Source: JBMOPD01 sp049323615 (lineage in GTDB: Bacteria; Bacillota; Desulfotomaculia; Desulfotomaculales; Desulfocucumaceae). From it: a DNA stretch of 24,909 nucleotides. Of this stretch, positions 7,011-14,431 are shown piece after piece. The translations under genes and the position numbers were made by a program. Numbering within the stretch: the first letter of the stretch is position 1; every line of letters starts with the position of its first letter. The stretch spans positions 1 through 24,909 of the forward strand of contig JBMOPD010000091.1 in the NCBI GenBank assembly GCA_049323615.1. Reading direction: 5' to 3'. The notes beneath the pieces are model-generated. The model made no database searches, was not told the origin of the DNA, and worked only from the letters and a program-made list of their open reading frames with translations.

Positions 7011-8030
7011 GTGGACGAGAAATCAGGCGATGTGGAAGTGTTCTTCTACGAAAAAAGCGACGACGGCCGGACTTTTTGCAAGGTTTGCCCGAAGCTCTGC
7101 CACATAAGGCCGGGGCACCGCGGGTTTTGCCGGGTGCGGGAGAACCGGGCAGGGGTGCTTTACGCCACCAACTACGGGCAGTGCACCTCCTACGCCATGG
7201 ACCCCATTGAAAAGAAACCCCTTTACCACTTTCACCCGGGGTCCCTGATCCTGTCCCTGGGGACCATGGGCTGCAACCTGCGCTGCGGCTTCTGCCAGAA
7301 CTGGGAAATAGCCCACGGGGAGCCCAGGTCGGTCTACCTGGCCCCGGAACAGGCGGTGAGCGCGGCCCTGGCCAGCCGGGAGGAGGGGGTTCCCTGCGTG
7401 GGCCTGGCCTACACCTACTCCGAGCCTTTCATGTGGTACGAGTACGTTTACGATACCGCCAGGCTGGCCAGGGAAAAGGGACTTAAAAATGTACTGGTGA
7501 CCAACGGGTATGTCAATGAAGAGCCTTTGAGGAAGATCCTGCCCTGCATAGACGCCATGAATATAGACGTCAAGGCCTTTACCGACAAGTACTACCGGGA
7601 AACATGCGCCGGCCGCCTGGATCCCGTATTGAGGACGGTGGAGATGGCAAGCCGGGAGTGCCACGTGGAAATTACCACCCTCCTGGTGCCCGGCCTCAAC
7701 GACTCGCCGGAGGAGATAAAGTCCCTGGCAAGCTGGCTGGCGGGGCTGGGCAGGGATATTCCCCTGCACTTTTCCAGGTATTTTCCCAATTACAAGTTCG
7801 ACCTGGATCCCACACCGCGGGAAACAATGCTGATGGCCAGGGACACCGCCAAGGAGTACCTGGATTACGTGTACGTAGGAAACGCTCCGGAGCTGGACGG
7901 GGGCAAAACCCGCTGCCCGGAGTGCTCCAGGGTGGTTATCGACAGGAGGGGCTACCGGACGGGAGTCACCGGTCTGGAAGGGGACCTCTGCAAGGGGTGC
8001 GGGCGCAGGATAAAAGTGGTGGTGTCCTGA
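7011..8030 (+). CDS. amrS: AmmeMemoRadiSam system radical SAM enzyme
   Basis: This 339-residue radical SAM protein has its [4Fe-4S] cysteines in CNLRCGFC (C88, C92, C95), a CxxxCxxC spacing. It also carries an upstream cysteine set (FCKVCPKLCHI and GFCRVRE, about residues 22-45) and the segment TNYGQCTSYAMDPIEKKPLY. All of these are typical of the AmrS/PflA-like AmmeMemoRadiSam family (TIGR04337). The C-terminus has a small zinc-ribbon-like CPEC...CKGC (about 302-331). The family generates a 5'-deoxyadenosyl radical from SAM, and its target is unknown, with the fused LigB-AMMECR1 protein as presumed partner. I chose the GTG at 7011, which follows GGGGGTGA; an in-frame GTG cannot be placed earlier with a good ribosome site. 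Confidence 0.92.
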   Translation: MDEKSGDVEVFFYEKSDDGRTFCKVCPKLCHIRPGHRGFCRVRENRAGVLYATNYGQCTSYAMDPIEKKPLYHFHPGSLILSLGTMGCNLRCGFCQNWEIAHGEPRSVYLAPEQAVSAALASREEGVPCVGLAYTYSEPFMWYEYVYDTARLAREKGLKNVLVTNGYVNEEPLRKILPCIDAMNIDVKAFTDKYYRETCAGRLDPVLRTVEMASRECHVEITTLLVPGLNDSPEEIKSLASWLAGLGRDIPLHFSRYFPNYKFDLDPTPRETMLMARDTAKEYLDYVYVGNAPELDGGKTRCPECSRVVIDRRGYRTGVTGLEGDLCKGCGRRIKVVVS

Positions 8031-8093
8031 AAGAAAAAGGCGTGCAGTTTTCCCGGAGCACTGCATAAATGCGGGGGCGGCGGTGGTTGAAAG

Positions 8094-8882
8094 ATGATCC
8101 TGGTAGGTACGGCCGGATACAGCTATGATGACTGGAAGGGTGTCTTTTATCCGGAGAAGGTCGACAAGAAGGAGATGCTGTCCCTCTACGCCCGGCAGTT
8201 TTCCTTCACCGAGGTGAACAGCACTTATTACCGCCTTCCCAACAAGTATATGATGCACCATATGCAGGCCAAGACCCCCCCGGATTTTCAGTTTGTCATC
8301 AAGGCCTACAAATCTTTGACCCATGAGAGGGAAAATAATAGCGAGGATTTTAAAAAGTTCACCGAAGCCCTGCAGCCTCTGGTGGAGGCCGACAAGCTGG
8401 GGTGTGTGCTGGCCCAGTTTCCGCAAAGCTTCAGGCTTTCCGGGGCAAATGTTTCCTACCTTAAGGAACTGGGGCGGTGCTTTGAGGGCCTCGCCGCCGT
8501 GGTGGAGTTCAGGCGCCGGGAGTGGCTGCGGAAGGATATATTTGAATTTTTATCGGCCCAGGGACTGGGTTACGTCTGTGTGGATGAGCCCCAGCTGAAG
8601 GGGCTTGTGCCGCCGGAGGCCAGGGCCACCGGGCCGGTGGCTTATGTCCGCTTCCACGGCCGGAACTATGAAAAATGGTGGAACCACAGGGAGAGTTACG
8701 AGAGGTATGACTACCTCTACTCGGAGGATGAGCTGGGGGAATGGGTGCCCAGGATAATAGGCCTGGCCCGGGGGGCGGAGAGGGTGTACGTCAGCATGAA
8801 CAACCACTACCGGGGCCAGGCCGTAACCAACGCCCGGATGATCAGGGACATGATCAGGTCCGCCGGAGGAGAGGTTAAATAG
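8094..8882 (+). CDS. DUF72 (YecE-like) family protein
   Basis: The 262 residues begin ILVGTAGYSYDDWKGVFYP and continue YARQFSFTEVNSTYYRLP, the DUF72 N-terminal hallmarks. Later come FVIKAYKSLTHER, LAQFPQSF, VVEFRRREWL, and a C-terminal YVRFHGRN and YVSMNNHYRGQAVTNA. The fold is a TIM barrel. No reaction has been firmly assigned to the family. The ATG at 8094 follows GGTGG. The gene lies 63 bp after the radical SAM gene on the same strand and may be co-transcribed with it, but a functional link is only positional. Confidence 0.9.
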   Translation: MILVGTAGYSYDDWKGVFYPEKVDKKEMLSLYARQFSFTEVNSTYYRLPNKYMMHHMQAKTPPDFQFVIKAYKSLTHERENNSEDFKKFTEALQPLVEADKLGCVLAQFPQSFRLSGANVSYLKELGRCFEGLAAVVEFRRREWLRKDIFEFLSAQGLGYVCVDEPQLKGLVPPEARATGPVAYVRFHGRNYEKWWNHRESYERYDYLYSEDELGEWVPRIIGLARGAERVYVSMNNHYRGQAVTNARMIRDMIRSAGGEVK

Positions 8883-8907
8883 CTTATACTGATGGGCTTT
8901 GGGGTCG

Positions 8908-8942
8908 GGAGACAGGAGACAGAATACAGGAGACAGGAGAAC
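8908..8942 (+). repeat. Heptanucleotide repeat, GGAGACA family (second copy)
   Basis: The units are GGAGACA, GGAGACA, GAATACA, GGAGACA, GGAGAAC. They begin 25 bp after the DUF72 stop. The shared variant unit GAATACA in the third position shows common descent with the tract at 6912-6946. Confidence 0.8.
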
Positions 8943-9006
8943 GCCGCAGTTTATCTGTTTAATTGGACTCATACTTTAACCGGAAAATAATCAGACATCA
9001 GGAGTA

Positions 9007-9735
9007 ATGGCTTTGAAGTTAACAGAACAGGGTAAATGTAAAATAACGCTGCCGGGGGATTTGCAGGAGGCTGTTTTTGTATCCCGCCTGAACCGCTTTG
9101 TGGCTGAGATAGATCTGGGCGGCCGGAGGGAACTGGCCCACGTGCCCAGTTCCGGGAGGATGGCCGAACTGCTGTACCCCGGCGCCCGTATTTTCGTGTC
9201 CACACCGGCCCACCCCGGCGCCAAGTTAAAATACAGGATTCTGCTGGCGGACCGCGGCGGCAATCTGGTGTCCGTGGACTCGCTGCTGCCCAACAGGCTG
9301 GTTTACCGGGCGCTTCAACGCGGATCCCTGCCGGAGTTGTCCAGCTACGGGGTTATCAGGCGTGAAAGCGCCTTCGGGCACGGAAGGTTTGATTTTTTTC
9401 TCGGGGGAGACCAGGGAAACGGGTGTTATGTGGAAGTAAAATCGGTCACCCTGGTGGAAGACGGGGTGGCCCTTTTCCCCGACGCCCCCTCGGAGCGGGG
9501 CGCCAGGCATATGGCAGAGCTGACCGCCGCCCGGCGGGAGGGCTACCGGGCGGTGGTTCTTTTGGTGATCCAGCGGGACGACGCACACTGTTTCAAGCCC
9601 AATTGGGGCCGCGACCCGCAGTTCAGCCGGGAGCTGTCCCGGGCGGCCGCGGCCGGGGTGGAGGTGCTGGCCCGGCGCTGCCGGGTGTCTTCGCGGGAGG
9701 TGGTGATGGACGGTAAGGTGCCTGTTGAGCTATAG
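9007..9735 (+). CDS. sfsA: SfsA family protein (DNA/RNA nuclease SfsA)
   Basis: This 242-residue protein has the SfsA pattern. An N-terminal OB-like part (FVSRLNRFVAEIDLGGRRELAHVPSSGRM) is followed by a nuclease-like core with RFDFFL, CYVEVKSVTL and LFPDAPSERGARHMAEL; the last two hold the likely catalytic acidic/Lys cluster. SfsA was named for maltose-gene stimulation in E. coli and was later linked to nuclease activity. Its physiological role here is open. The ATG at 9007 lies only two bases after GGAG (9001-9004). The in-frame TTG at 9013 has the better 8-base spacing and could be the true start. A terminator follows at 9830-9864. Confidence 0.9.
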   Translation: MALKLTEQGKCKITLPGDLQEAVFVSRLNRFVAEIDLGGRRELAHVPSSGRMAELLYPGARIFVSTPAHPGAKLKYRILLADRGGNLVSVDSLLPNRLVYRALQRGSLPELSSYGVIRRESAFGHGRFDFFLGGDQGNGCYVEVKSVTLVEDGVALFPDAPSERGARHMAELTAARREGYRAVVLLVIQRDDAHCFKPNWGRDPQFSRELSRAAAAGVEVLARRCRVSSREVVMDGKVPVEL

Positions 9736-9739
9736 GATT

Positions 9740-9774
9740 AGAATTCAGAATTCAGAATCCAGAATCCAGAATGG
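9740..9774 (+). repeat. Heptanucleotide repeat, AGAATTC/AGAATCC family
   Basis: The units are AGAATTC, AGAATTC, AGAATCC, AGAATCC, AGAATGG, starting six bases after the sfsA stop. It is the same family as the inverted tract at 24869-24903. Confidence 0.8.
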
Positions 9775-9829
9775 GGAAGGCATTCCTGATATGCCTTTTG
9801 AATGTCTAGGCTGACGGCTGAAAAAGGTG

Positions 9830-9864
9830 ACAGCTTTTTTTACCGGAAGGAAAAGCTGTTTTTT
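9830..9864 (+). terminator. Rho-independent terminator after sfsA
   Basis: A 9-bp stem, ACAGCTTTT at 9830-9838 and AAAAGCTGT at 9851-9859, is followed by a run of five T. It separates the upstream transcription unit from the arginine promoter about 60 bp further on. Confidence 0.75.
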
Positions 9865-9923
9865 ACGGGAATATTTAATGAGCCATTTTTTTATTTTCCG
9901 GATAAATATTTTAAGACGGCGTA

Positions 9924-9952
9924 TTGAATAATTATGCAATTATATGTATAAT
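9924..9952 (+). promoter_or_regulatory. Sigma-A-type promoter of the arginine operon
   Basis: The -35 is TTGAAT (9924-9929) and the -10 is a perfect TATAAT (9947-9952), with an exact 17-bp spacer. The surrounding DNA is AT-rich in an otherwise GC-rich window. The predicted start of transcription is near 9959, which gives a leader of about 85 bases before argJ. Confidence 0.75.
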
Positions 9953-9958
9953 TATAAA
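9925..9958 (+). promoter_or_regulatory. Tandem ARG boxes (ArgR/AhrC operator)
   Basis: Compared with the ArgR core TGAATwwwwATTCA, box 1 (9925-9938, TGAATAATTATGCA) matches 13 of 14 positions. Box 2 (9945-9958, TGTATAATTATAAA) matches 11 of 14. The box starts are 20 bp apart, two helical turns, close to the usual spacing of paired ARG boxes bound by one ArgR hexamer. Box 1 covers the -35 and box 2 covers the -10, so arginine-dependent repression by occlusion is predicted. The argR gene is not in this window. Confidence 0.72.
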
Positions 9959-9979
9959 TATTTATTGGCCAGCGTCATT

Positions 9980-10004
9980 AATTCCACCCGGCCCGGGTGG
10001 AATT
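9980..10004 (+). other. Leader hairpin upstream of argJ
   Basis: A perfect 11-bp stem, AATTCCACCCG (9980-9990) and CGGGTGGAATT (9994-10004), has a 3-base loop. It lies in the predicted 5' leader between the promoter and the argJ ribosome site (GGGAAGG, 10029-10035). It lacks a following T run, so it is not a simple terminator. It may be a stability element or part of an attenuation device. Confidence 0.55.
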
Positions 10005-10043
10005 TGCGGTGATGTAAACATTATCTATGGGAAGGTGTATGAG

Positions 10044-11252
10044 GTGAAATTTGAGGTTCTGCCGGGCGGGATTACCGCCGCCGCGGGCTTTAAAGCCTCC
10101 GGGGTGGCCGCCGGTGTAAAGTATATAGGCAAAAAGGATATTGCGGTAATTTATTCGGAGTGTGAGGCTTCTGCCGCGGGGGTGTTCACCACCAACGTGG
10201 TGAAGGCCGCCCCGGTTCTCCTGGATATGGAAAGGCTGGCATCCGGAAAGGCCAGGGCGGTGGTGGTAAACAGCGGCAACGCCAACGCCTGCAGCGGCGA
10301 CCGGGGCATGGCCGACGCCCGGGCCATGGCGGCGGAAACGGCCCGGCTGCTGGGAATACCTGAGCAGAGTGTACTGGTTGCTTCCACCGGGGTGATTGGC
10401 CAGCCAATGCCCATGGAACGAATAATCCCCGGCATCGGGGCGGCGGTGGCGGCTTTAAGCGAGACCGGCGGCCGGGACGCCGCCGAGGCCATCATGACCA
10501 CCGATACCGAATTAAAGCAGTACGCCGTCTGCTTTGAGCTGGACGGAAAAAGGATAACGGTGGGGGGAATGGCCAAGGGGTCGGGCATGATCCACCCGAA
10601 CATGGCCACCATGCTCTGTTTTATCACCACCGACGCCGCCGTGTCCCCGGAATGCCTTAAGGGTTGCCTGGCCCATGCCGTGGACCGGAGCTTCAACATG
10701 GTCACCGTGGACGGTGATACCAGCACCAACGACATGGTGCTGGCGCTGGCCAACGGCCTGGCCGGCAACAGGGAGATTGGCGCCGGGGGTGAGGGGGCCG
10801 CCATCTTCCGGGAAGCGCTGACCGAGGTCTGCACGGCCCTGGCCAGGGCGGTGGCCCGGGACGGCGAGGGGGCCACCAAGCTGATCGAAGTAAGAGTGGT
10901 CAACGCTCTTACCGAAGGGGACGCCAGGCTGGCGGCAAGGGCCGTGGCCGGGTCCAGCCTTTTCAAGGCCGCCGTTTCCGGTGAAGACGCCAACTGGGGC
11001 CGGATCATATGCGCGGCCGGGTACTCCGGGGCCCGGTTCAACCCCCGGGCGGTGGACATATACCTGGGCGATGTCCAGGTGGCTAAAAACGGCGGGGCGC
11101 TTGCCTTCGACGAGGAAAAGGCGGCTTCTGTCCTGGCCCGGCAGGAAGTGCAGGTGCTGATCGATTTCAGGGAGGGCCGGCACGGGGCGCGGGCCTGGGG
11201 CTGCGACCTGACCTGCGAATATGTGAAAATAAACGGCAGCTACAGGACCTGA
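10044..11252 (+). CDS. argJ: Bifunctional glutamate N-acetyltransferase / ornithine acetyltransferase
   Basis: This 402-residue enzyme moves the acetyl group from N-acetylornithine to glutamate (cyclic pathway); bifunctional forms can also use acetyl-CoA. The autoproteolysis site is in HPNMATMLCF, and the nucleophile is T189, the new N-terminus of the beta chain. KGSGMI precedes it. Other ArgJ hallmarks are NSGNANACSG near residue 75, ASTGVIGQPMP near 116, and DGDTSTNDM near 217. The frame is open to 9924, inside the promoter, so the GTG at 10044 with GGGAAGG eight bases upstream is the sensible start and gives the normal length. It is the first gene of the arginine operon, under the ARG-box promoter. 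Whether it is mono- or bifunctional cannot be told from sequence alone. Confidence 0.96.
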   Translation: MKFEVLPGGITAAAGFKASGVAAGVKYIGKKDIAVIYSECEASAAGVFTTNVVKAAPVLLDMERLASGKARAVVVNSGNANACSGDRGMADARAMAAETARLLGIPEQSVLVASTGVIGQPMPMERIIPGIGAAVAALSETGGRDAAEAIMTTDTELKQYAVCFELDGKRITVGGMAKGSGMIHPNMATMLCFITTDAAVSPECLKGCLAHAVDRSFNMVTVDGDTSTNDMVLALANGLAGNREIGAGGEGAAIFREALTEVCTALARAVARDGEGATKLIEVRVVNALTEGDARLAARAVAGSSLFKAAVSGEDANWGRIICAAGYSGARFNPRAVDIYLGDVQVAKNGGALAFDEEKAASVLARQEVQVLIDFREGRHGARAWGCDLTCEYVKINGSYRT

Positions 11253-11270
11253 CAGGGAGGAACAGTATAG

Positions 11271-12221
11271 ATGAAATACAAGGTATTTGTGGATGGCCGG
11301 GAAGGAACTACCGGACTGAAGATAAATGAACGCCTGTCAAATCGAACAGATATAGATATTCTTAAGATTGAGCCGGAAAAACGAAAGGATCCGGAAGTTC
11401 GCCGTATGTTTTTAAATGAAGCGGATATAGCTTTCCTCTGCCTTCCGGATTCAGCATCAAGGGAATCTGCTTCGCTTGTTACCAATAATAAAACCCGGAT
11501 TATAGATGCCAGCACGGCCTTCAGAACCGATCCAAACTGGATATATGGCTTGCCGGAATTAAGCAAAAATCAGCGGGCATTGATCAGGGATGCGCATAGA
11601 GTATCGGTTCCGGGTTGCCATGCCACTGGGTTTAATTTGGCTCTTTATCCGCTTGTCCGGGAAGGAATAGTACCTGAAGATTATCCGGTAACCTGCCATT
11701 CCATAACCGGGTATAGTGGAGGCGGGAAGAGATTAATTGAACAATACGAAGCAATTGGTTTAAATAAAAAGAATCTTCAAAGTCCCCGGTTTTATGCGTT
11801 AAATCTTAACCATAAGCATTTACCCGAAATGCAAAAAATCACCGGGCTTTTATATCCACCTGTATTTACCCCGATAGTTGCTGATTTTTATCAGGGGATG
11901 GTTGTTGCCATTCCTTTATTAAAGCGGTTGCTGAATAAGAAAATGACAGCTAAAGAGATTCAAGAATTCATGACATCATATTATGCAGCTGAACGCTTTG
12001 TACGCGTAATGCCGTATGAATCAGAGAAGTATCTTGACAATGGGTATTTTGACGCTACCGGATGTAATCACACTAACCAGATAGAAATATTTGTTTTTGG
12101 ACATGGTGAGCAAATACTCATCTTATCACGGCTTGACAACCTCGGTAAAGGAGCTTCGGGCGCAGCGGTGCAAAATATGAACATAATGCTTGGAGTGGAT
12201 GAAGGAACGGGCTTGGAGTGA
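11271..12221 (+). CDS. argC: N-acetyl-gamma-glutamyl-phosphate reductase, short (type 2) form
   Basis: This 316-residue NADP-dependent enzyme reduces N-acetylglutamyl phosphate to the semialdehyde. It has the nucleotide-binding start VFVDGREGTTGLKI (residues 6-18), the catalytic C116 in VPGCHATGF, GYSGGG at 147-152, and HKHLPEM further on. The short length and the D-G-R-E-G-T-T-G start are those of the type 2 ArgC group (TIGR01851), not the roughly 345-residue type 1 usual in Firmicute arg operons. Base composition is clearly different from its neighbours: 11761-11820 counts 18 G+C of 60, against 38 of 60 at 12781-12840 in argB. Codons are rich in A/T third positions. It sits in the expected operon slot, 18 bp after argJ with AGGGAGGA as ribosome site. 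It looks like an in-place replacement acquired by transfer. Confidence 0.94.
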   Translation: MKYKVFVDGREGTTGLKINERLSNRTDIDILKIEPEKRKDPEVRRMFLNEADIAFLCLPDSASRESASLVTNNKTRIIDASTAFRTDPNWIYGLPELSKNQRALIRDAHRVSVPGCHATGFNLALYPLVREGIVPEDYPVTCHSITGYSGGGKRLIEQYEAIGLNKKNLQSPRFYALNLNHKHLPEMQKITGLLYPPVFTPIVADFYQGMVVAIPLLKRLLNKKMTAKEIQEFMTSYYAAERFVRVMPYESEKYLDNGYFDATGCNHTNQIEIFVFGHGEQILILSRLDNLGKGASGAAVQNMNIMLGVDEGTGLE

Positions 12222-12270
12222 TTGCCGTCCCTGCTGACTCCGGACATGCAGAAAGGCAGTGTGAGTTCAA

Positions 12271-13158
12271 TTGGCCAGTGCTCTGGAAAAGGCCTCCGTG
12301 CTGGTGGAGGCCCTGCCGTATATCAAGAAGTTTTACGGCAAGACGGTGGTAATCAAGTACGGCGGCCACGCCATGATCAACGGTGAACTGAAAAAAGCGG
12401 TGCTCACCGACGTGGTGCTGATGAAATACGTGGGCATGCACCCGGTCATTGTGCACGGGGGCGGCCCGGATATTACCGGCATGCTCAAAAGGGTGGACAT
12501 AGATTCAAATTTTGTGGGGGGCCTGCGGGTTACCGACCGGGAGACCATGGAAATAGTGGAAATGGTCCTGGTGGGCAAGATCAACAAGGAAATAGTGGCC
12601 CGGATAAACAGCTACGGCGGCCGGGCGGTAGGGTTTTCGGGGAAGGACGCCGACCTGCTGGTGGCCACCAGGAAGCAGGGCCGGGTGAAAAGGCCGGACG
12701 GCACCATCGAGATGGTTGATATCGGGTACGTGGGCGAAATTACCGAGGTGAACCCGGATATTCTGAACACGGTCATCCGGGAGGGTTATATACCGGTGGT
12801 GGCCCCGGTGGCGGTGGGCCACCAGGGTGAAAGCTACAACGTCAACGCCGATACCGCCGCCAGCGCCCTGGCGGCGGCCCTGAAGGCCGACAAGCTGATT
12901 ATCCTCACCGACGTGGAGGGTATCCTGGAGGACCGGAATGACCCCGCCAGCCTGATTTCCACCGTGACCAGGGCCGAGGTGCCGGACCTGGTGGAACGGA
13001 GGATAATCGACGGGGGGATGATCCCCAAGGTGGAGTGCTGCGTCAGGGCCCTGGACGGGGGAGTAAGGACCACCCACATACTGGACGGCAGGGTGCCGCA
13101 TTCCATCCTGCTGGAAATATTTACAGACGAGGGCATTGGTACAATGGTAGCCGATTGA
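12271..13158 (+). CDS. argB: Acetylglutamate kinase (probably arginine-sensitive)
   Basis: This 295-residue amino-acid kinase phosphorylates N-acetylglutamate. The phosphate-binding lysine is K29 in IKYGGHAM. The substrate loop is VIVHGGGPDI (near 55-64), and NVNADTAASALAAAL plus LTDVEGI make the ATP site. An N-terminal helix before the core (residues 3-20) and the C-terminal DEGIGTMV are features of the hexameric arginine-inhibited enzymes known from Thermotoga and Pseudomonas. Feedback at this step fits the ArgJ-based cyclic pathway. The start appears to be TTG at 12271, because the frame is closed by a stop at 12262-12264. Its ribosome site is weak, with AAAGG 14 bases upstream. The sensitivity to arginine is inference. 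Confidence 0.95.
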   Translation: MASALEKASVLVEALPYIKKFYGKTVVIKYGGHAMINGELKKAVLTDVVLMKYVGMHPVIVHGGGPDITGMLKRVDIDSNFVGGLRVTDRETMEIVEMVLVGKINKEIVARINSYGGRAVGFSGKDADLLVATRKQGRVKRPDGTIEMVDIGYVGEITEVNPDILNTVIREGYIPVVAPVAVGHQGESYNVNADTAASALAAALKADKLIILTDVEGILEDRNDPASLISTVTRAEVPDLVERRIIDGGMIPKVECCVRALDGGVRTTHILDGRVPHSILLEIFTDEGIGTMVAD

Positions 13159-13164
13159 GAAGCC

Positions 13165-13192
13165 GGGAGTCAGAATCCAGGACCCAGTAGGA
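13165..13192 (+). repeat. Short heptanucleotide tract inside the arg operon
   Basis: Four degenerate 7-base units, GGGAGTC, AGAATCC, AGGACCC, AGTAGGA, lie in the argB-argD gap. AGAATCC is the unit of the tract at 9740-9774. The 7-bp register is kept but decay is advanced. Confidence 0.55.
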
Positions 13193-13221
13193 ACCAATTT
13201 TTTAAATGGAGATGGGATAAG

Positions 13222-14415
13222 GTGAACAGCGCTGAAATCATGGAGATGGGCGACCAATTTGTGATGAAGACCTACGGGCGTCTGCCGCTGGCCCTGGTCA
13301 GGGGCAAGGGTGTGCGGGTGTGGGACGCCGACGGGCGGGAGTACCTTGATTTTTTAAGCGGGCTGGCCGTCAACTCGCTGGGCCACTGCCACCCGGCGGT
13401 GGTGCGGGCCATTGCGGAACAGGCCGGGGCCCTGATGCACGTGTCCAACCTGTATTACATAGAGCCCCAGGTGAAACTGGCCAGGATGCTGGCGCAAAAC
13501 TCCTGCGGGGACAGGGTGTTCTTCTGCAACAGCGGCGCCGAGGCCAACGAGGCGGCCATCAAGCTGGCCCGCAAATACGCCAAGGCCCGCCTGGGCCCCG
13601 GCCGGTATGAAATAATCACCGCCCTGCAGTCCTTTCACGGCCGGACCCTGGCCACCATTACGGCCACCGGGCAGGCCAAGTACCAGCAGGGCTTTGAGCC
13701 CCTGCCCCAGGGGTTCCGGTACGTCCCGCTGAATGACCTGGCCGGTTTAAGGGAAGCGGTGGGCCCCAACACCTGCGCGGTGATGCTGGAGCCCATCCAG
13801 GGGGAAGGCGGGGTAAACGAGGCCGATCCCGTTTACCTGCGTGAAGTGAGGAAATTATGCAGCGAGCAGGGGCTGCTTCTGATATTTGACGAGGTGCAGT
13901 GCGGCCTCGGCAGGACCGGCAGGCTCCTGGCCTACCAGCACTACGGGGTGGAGCCGGACATTTTCACCCTGGCCAAGGCCCTGGGCGGGGGGTTCCCCAT
14001 CGGGGCCATGCTGGCCAGGGAAGAGGTGGCGAAAGCCTTTTCTCCGGGCGACCACGCCTCCACCTTCGGGGGCAACCCGCTGGCCTGCGCCGCCGGCCTG
14101 GCGGCCGTGGACCAGCTGATCAACCACGGCGTGGTGGAGAACGCCGCCCGGGTGGGTGATTACTTCAAGGGGAAGTTGCTGGAATTGAAAGGGCGCTACC
14201 CCTTTGTCACCGACGTGCGCGGGAAGGGGCTGATCCTGGGGATGGAGCTGTCCGTTGAGGGCGCTGAAATTGTTTCCCGCTGCCAGCAGAAGGGGCTCTT
14301 GATCAACTGCGTGAACAATAAGGTGCTGAGGTTCCTGCCCCCGCTGATTATCACCGGGGATGACGTGGACCGGGCCGTCGACATACTGGAAGAAGCGATT
14401 AAATCCTGTCAGTAA
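13222..14415 (+). CDS. argD: Acetylornithine aminotransferase
   Basis: This 397-residue class III PLP aminotransferase converts N-acetylglutamate semialdehyde to N-acetylornithine with glutamate as amino donor. The PLP lysine is K252 in FTLAKALGGGFPIGAM. FCNSGAEANEAAIKLARKYA (about 96-115), EPIQGEGGVN (about 191-200) and LIFDEVQCGLGRTG (about 219-232) are the standard family segments. The GTG start at 13222 follows GGAGATGGGAT. Length and order of motifs are those of ArgD. In many bacteria the same enzyme also serves as succinyldiaminopimelate aminotransferase, and that cannot be excluded here. It is 63 bp after argB and 16 bp before carB. Confidence 0.96.
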   Translation: MNSAEIMEMGDQFVMKTYGRLPLALVRGKGVRVWDADGREYLDFLSGLAVNSLGHCHPAVVRAIAEQAGALMHVSNLYYIEPQVKLARMLAQNSCGDRVFFCNSGAEANEAAIKLARKYAKARLGPGRYEIITALQSFHGRTLATITATGQAKYQQGFEPLPQGFRYVPLNDLAGLREAVGPNTCAVMLEPIQGEGGVNEADPVYLREVRKLCSEQGLLLIFDEVQCGLGRTGRLLAYQHYGVEPDIFTLAKALGGGFPIGAMLAREEVAKAFSPGDHASTFGGNPLACAAGLAAVDQLINHGVVENAARVGDYFKGKLLELKGRYPFVTDVRGKGLILGMELSVEGAEIVSRCQQKGLLINCVNNKVLRFLPPLIITGDDVDRAVDILEEAIKSCQ

Positions 14416-14431
14416 AACGGGAGGAAAATGA

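Noticed and set aside
8041..8075. Weak inverted repeat TGCAGT/ACTGCA between the radical SAM and DUF72 genes
   Set aside because: Six pairs with a long loop and no T run; not enough to call a terminator or operator.
7023..8426. Long open frame (467 codons) on the minus strand opposite the radical SAM and DUF72 genes
   Set aside because: It is a GC-rich shadow of two clearly recognised genes. The translation has no family pattern and is rich in Gly/Pro/His, as expected for antisense frames.
9924..10043. Possible N-terminal extension of ArgJ from a TTG at 9924
   Set aside because: This stretch holds the promoter, ARG boxes and leader hairpin. The GTG at 10044 has a good ribosome site and gives the normal family length.
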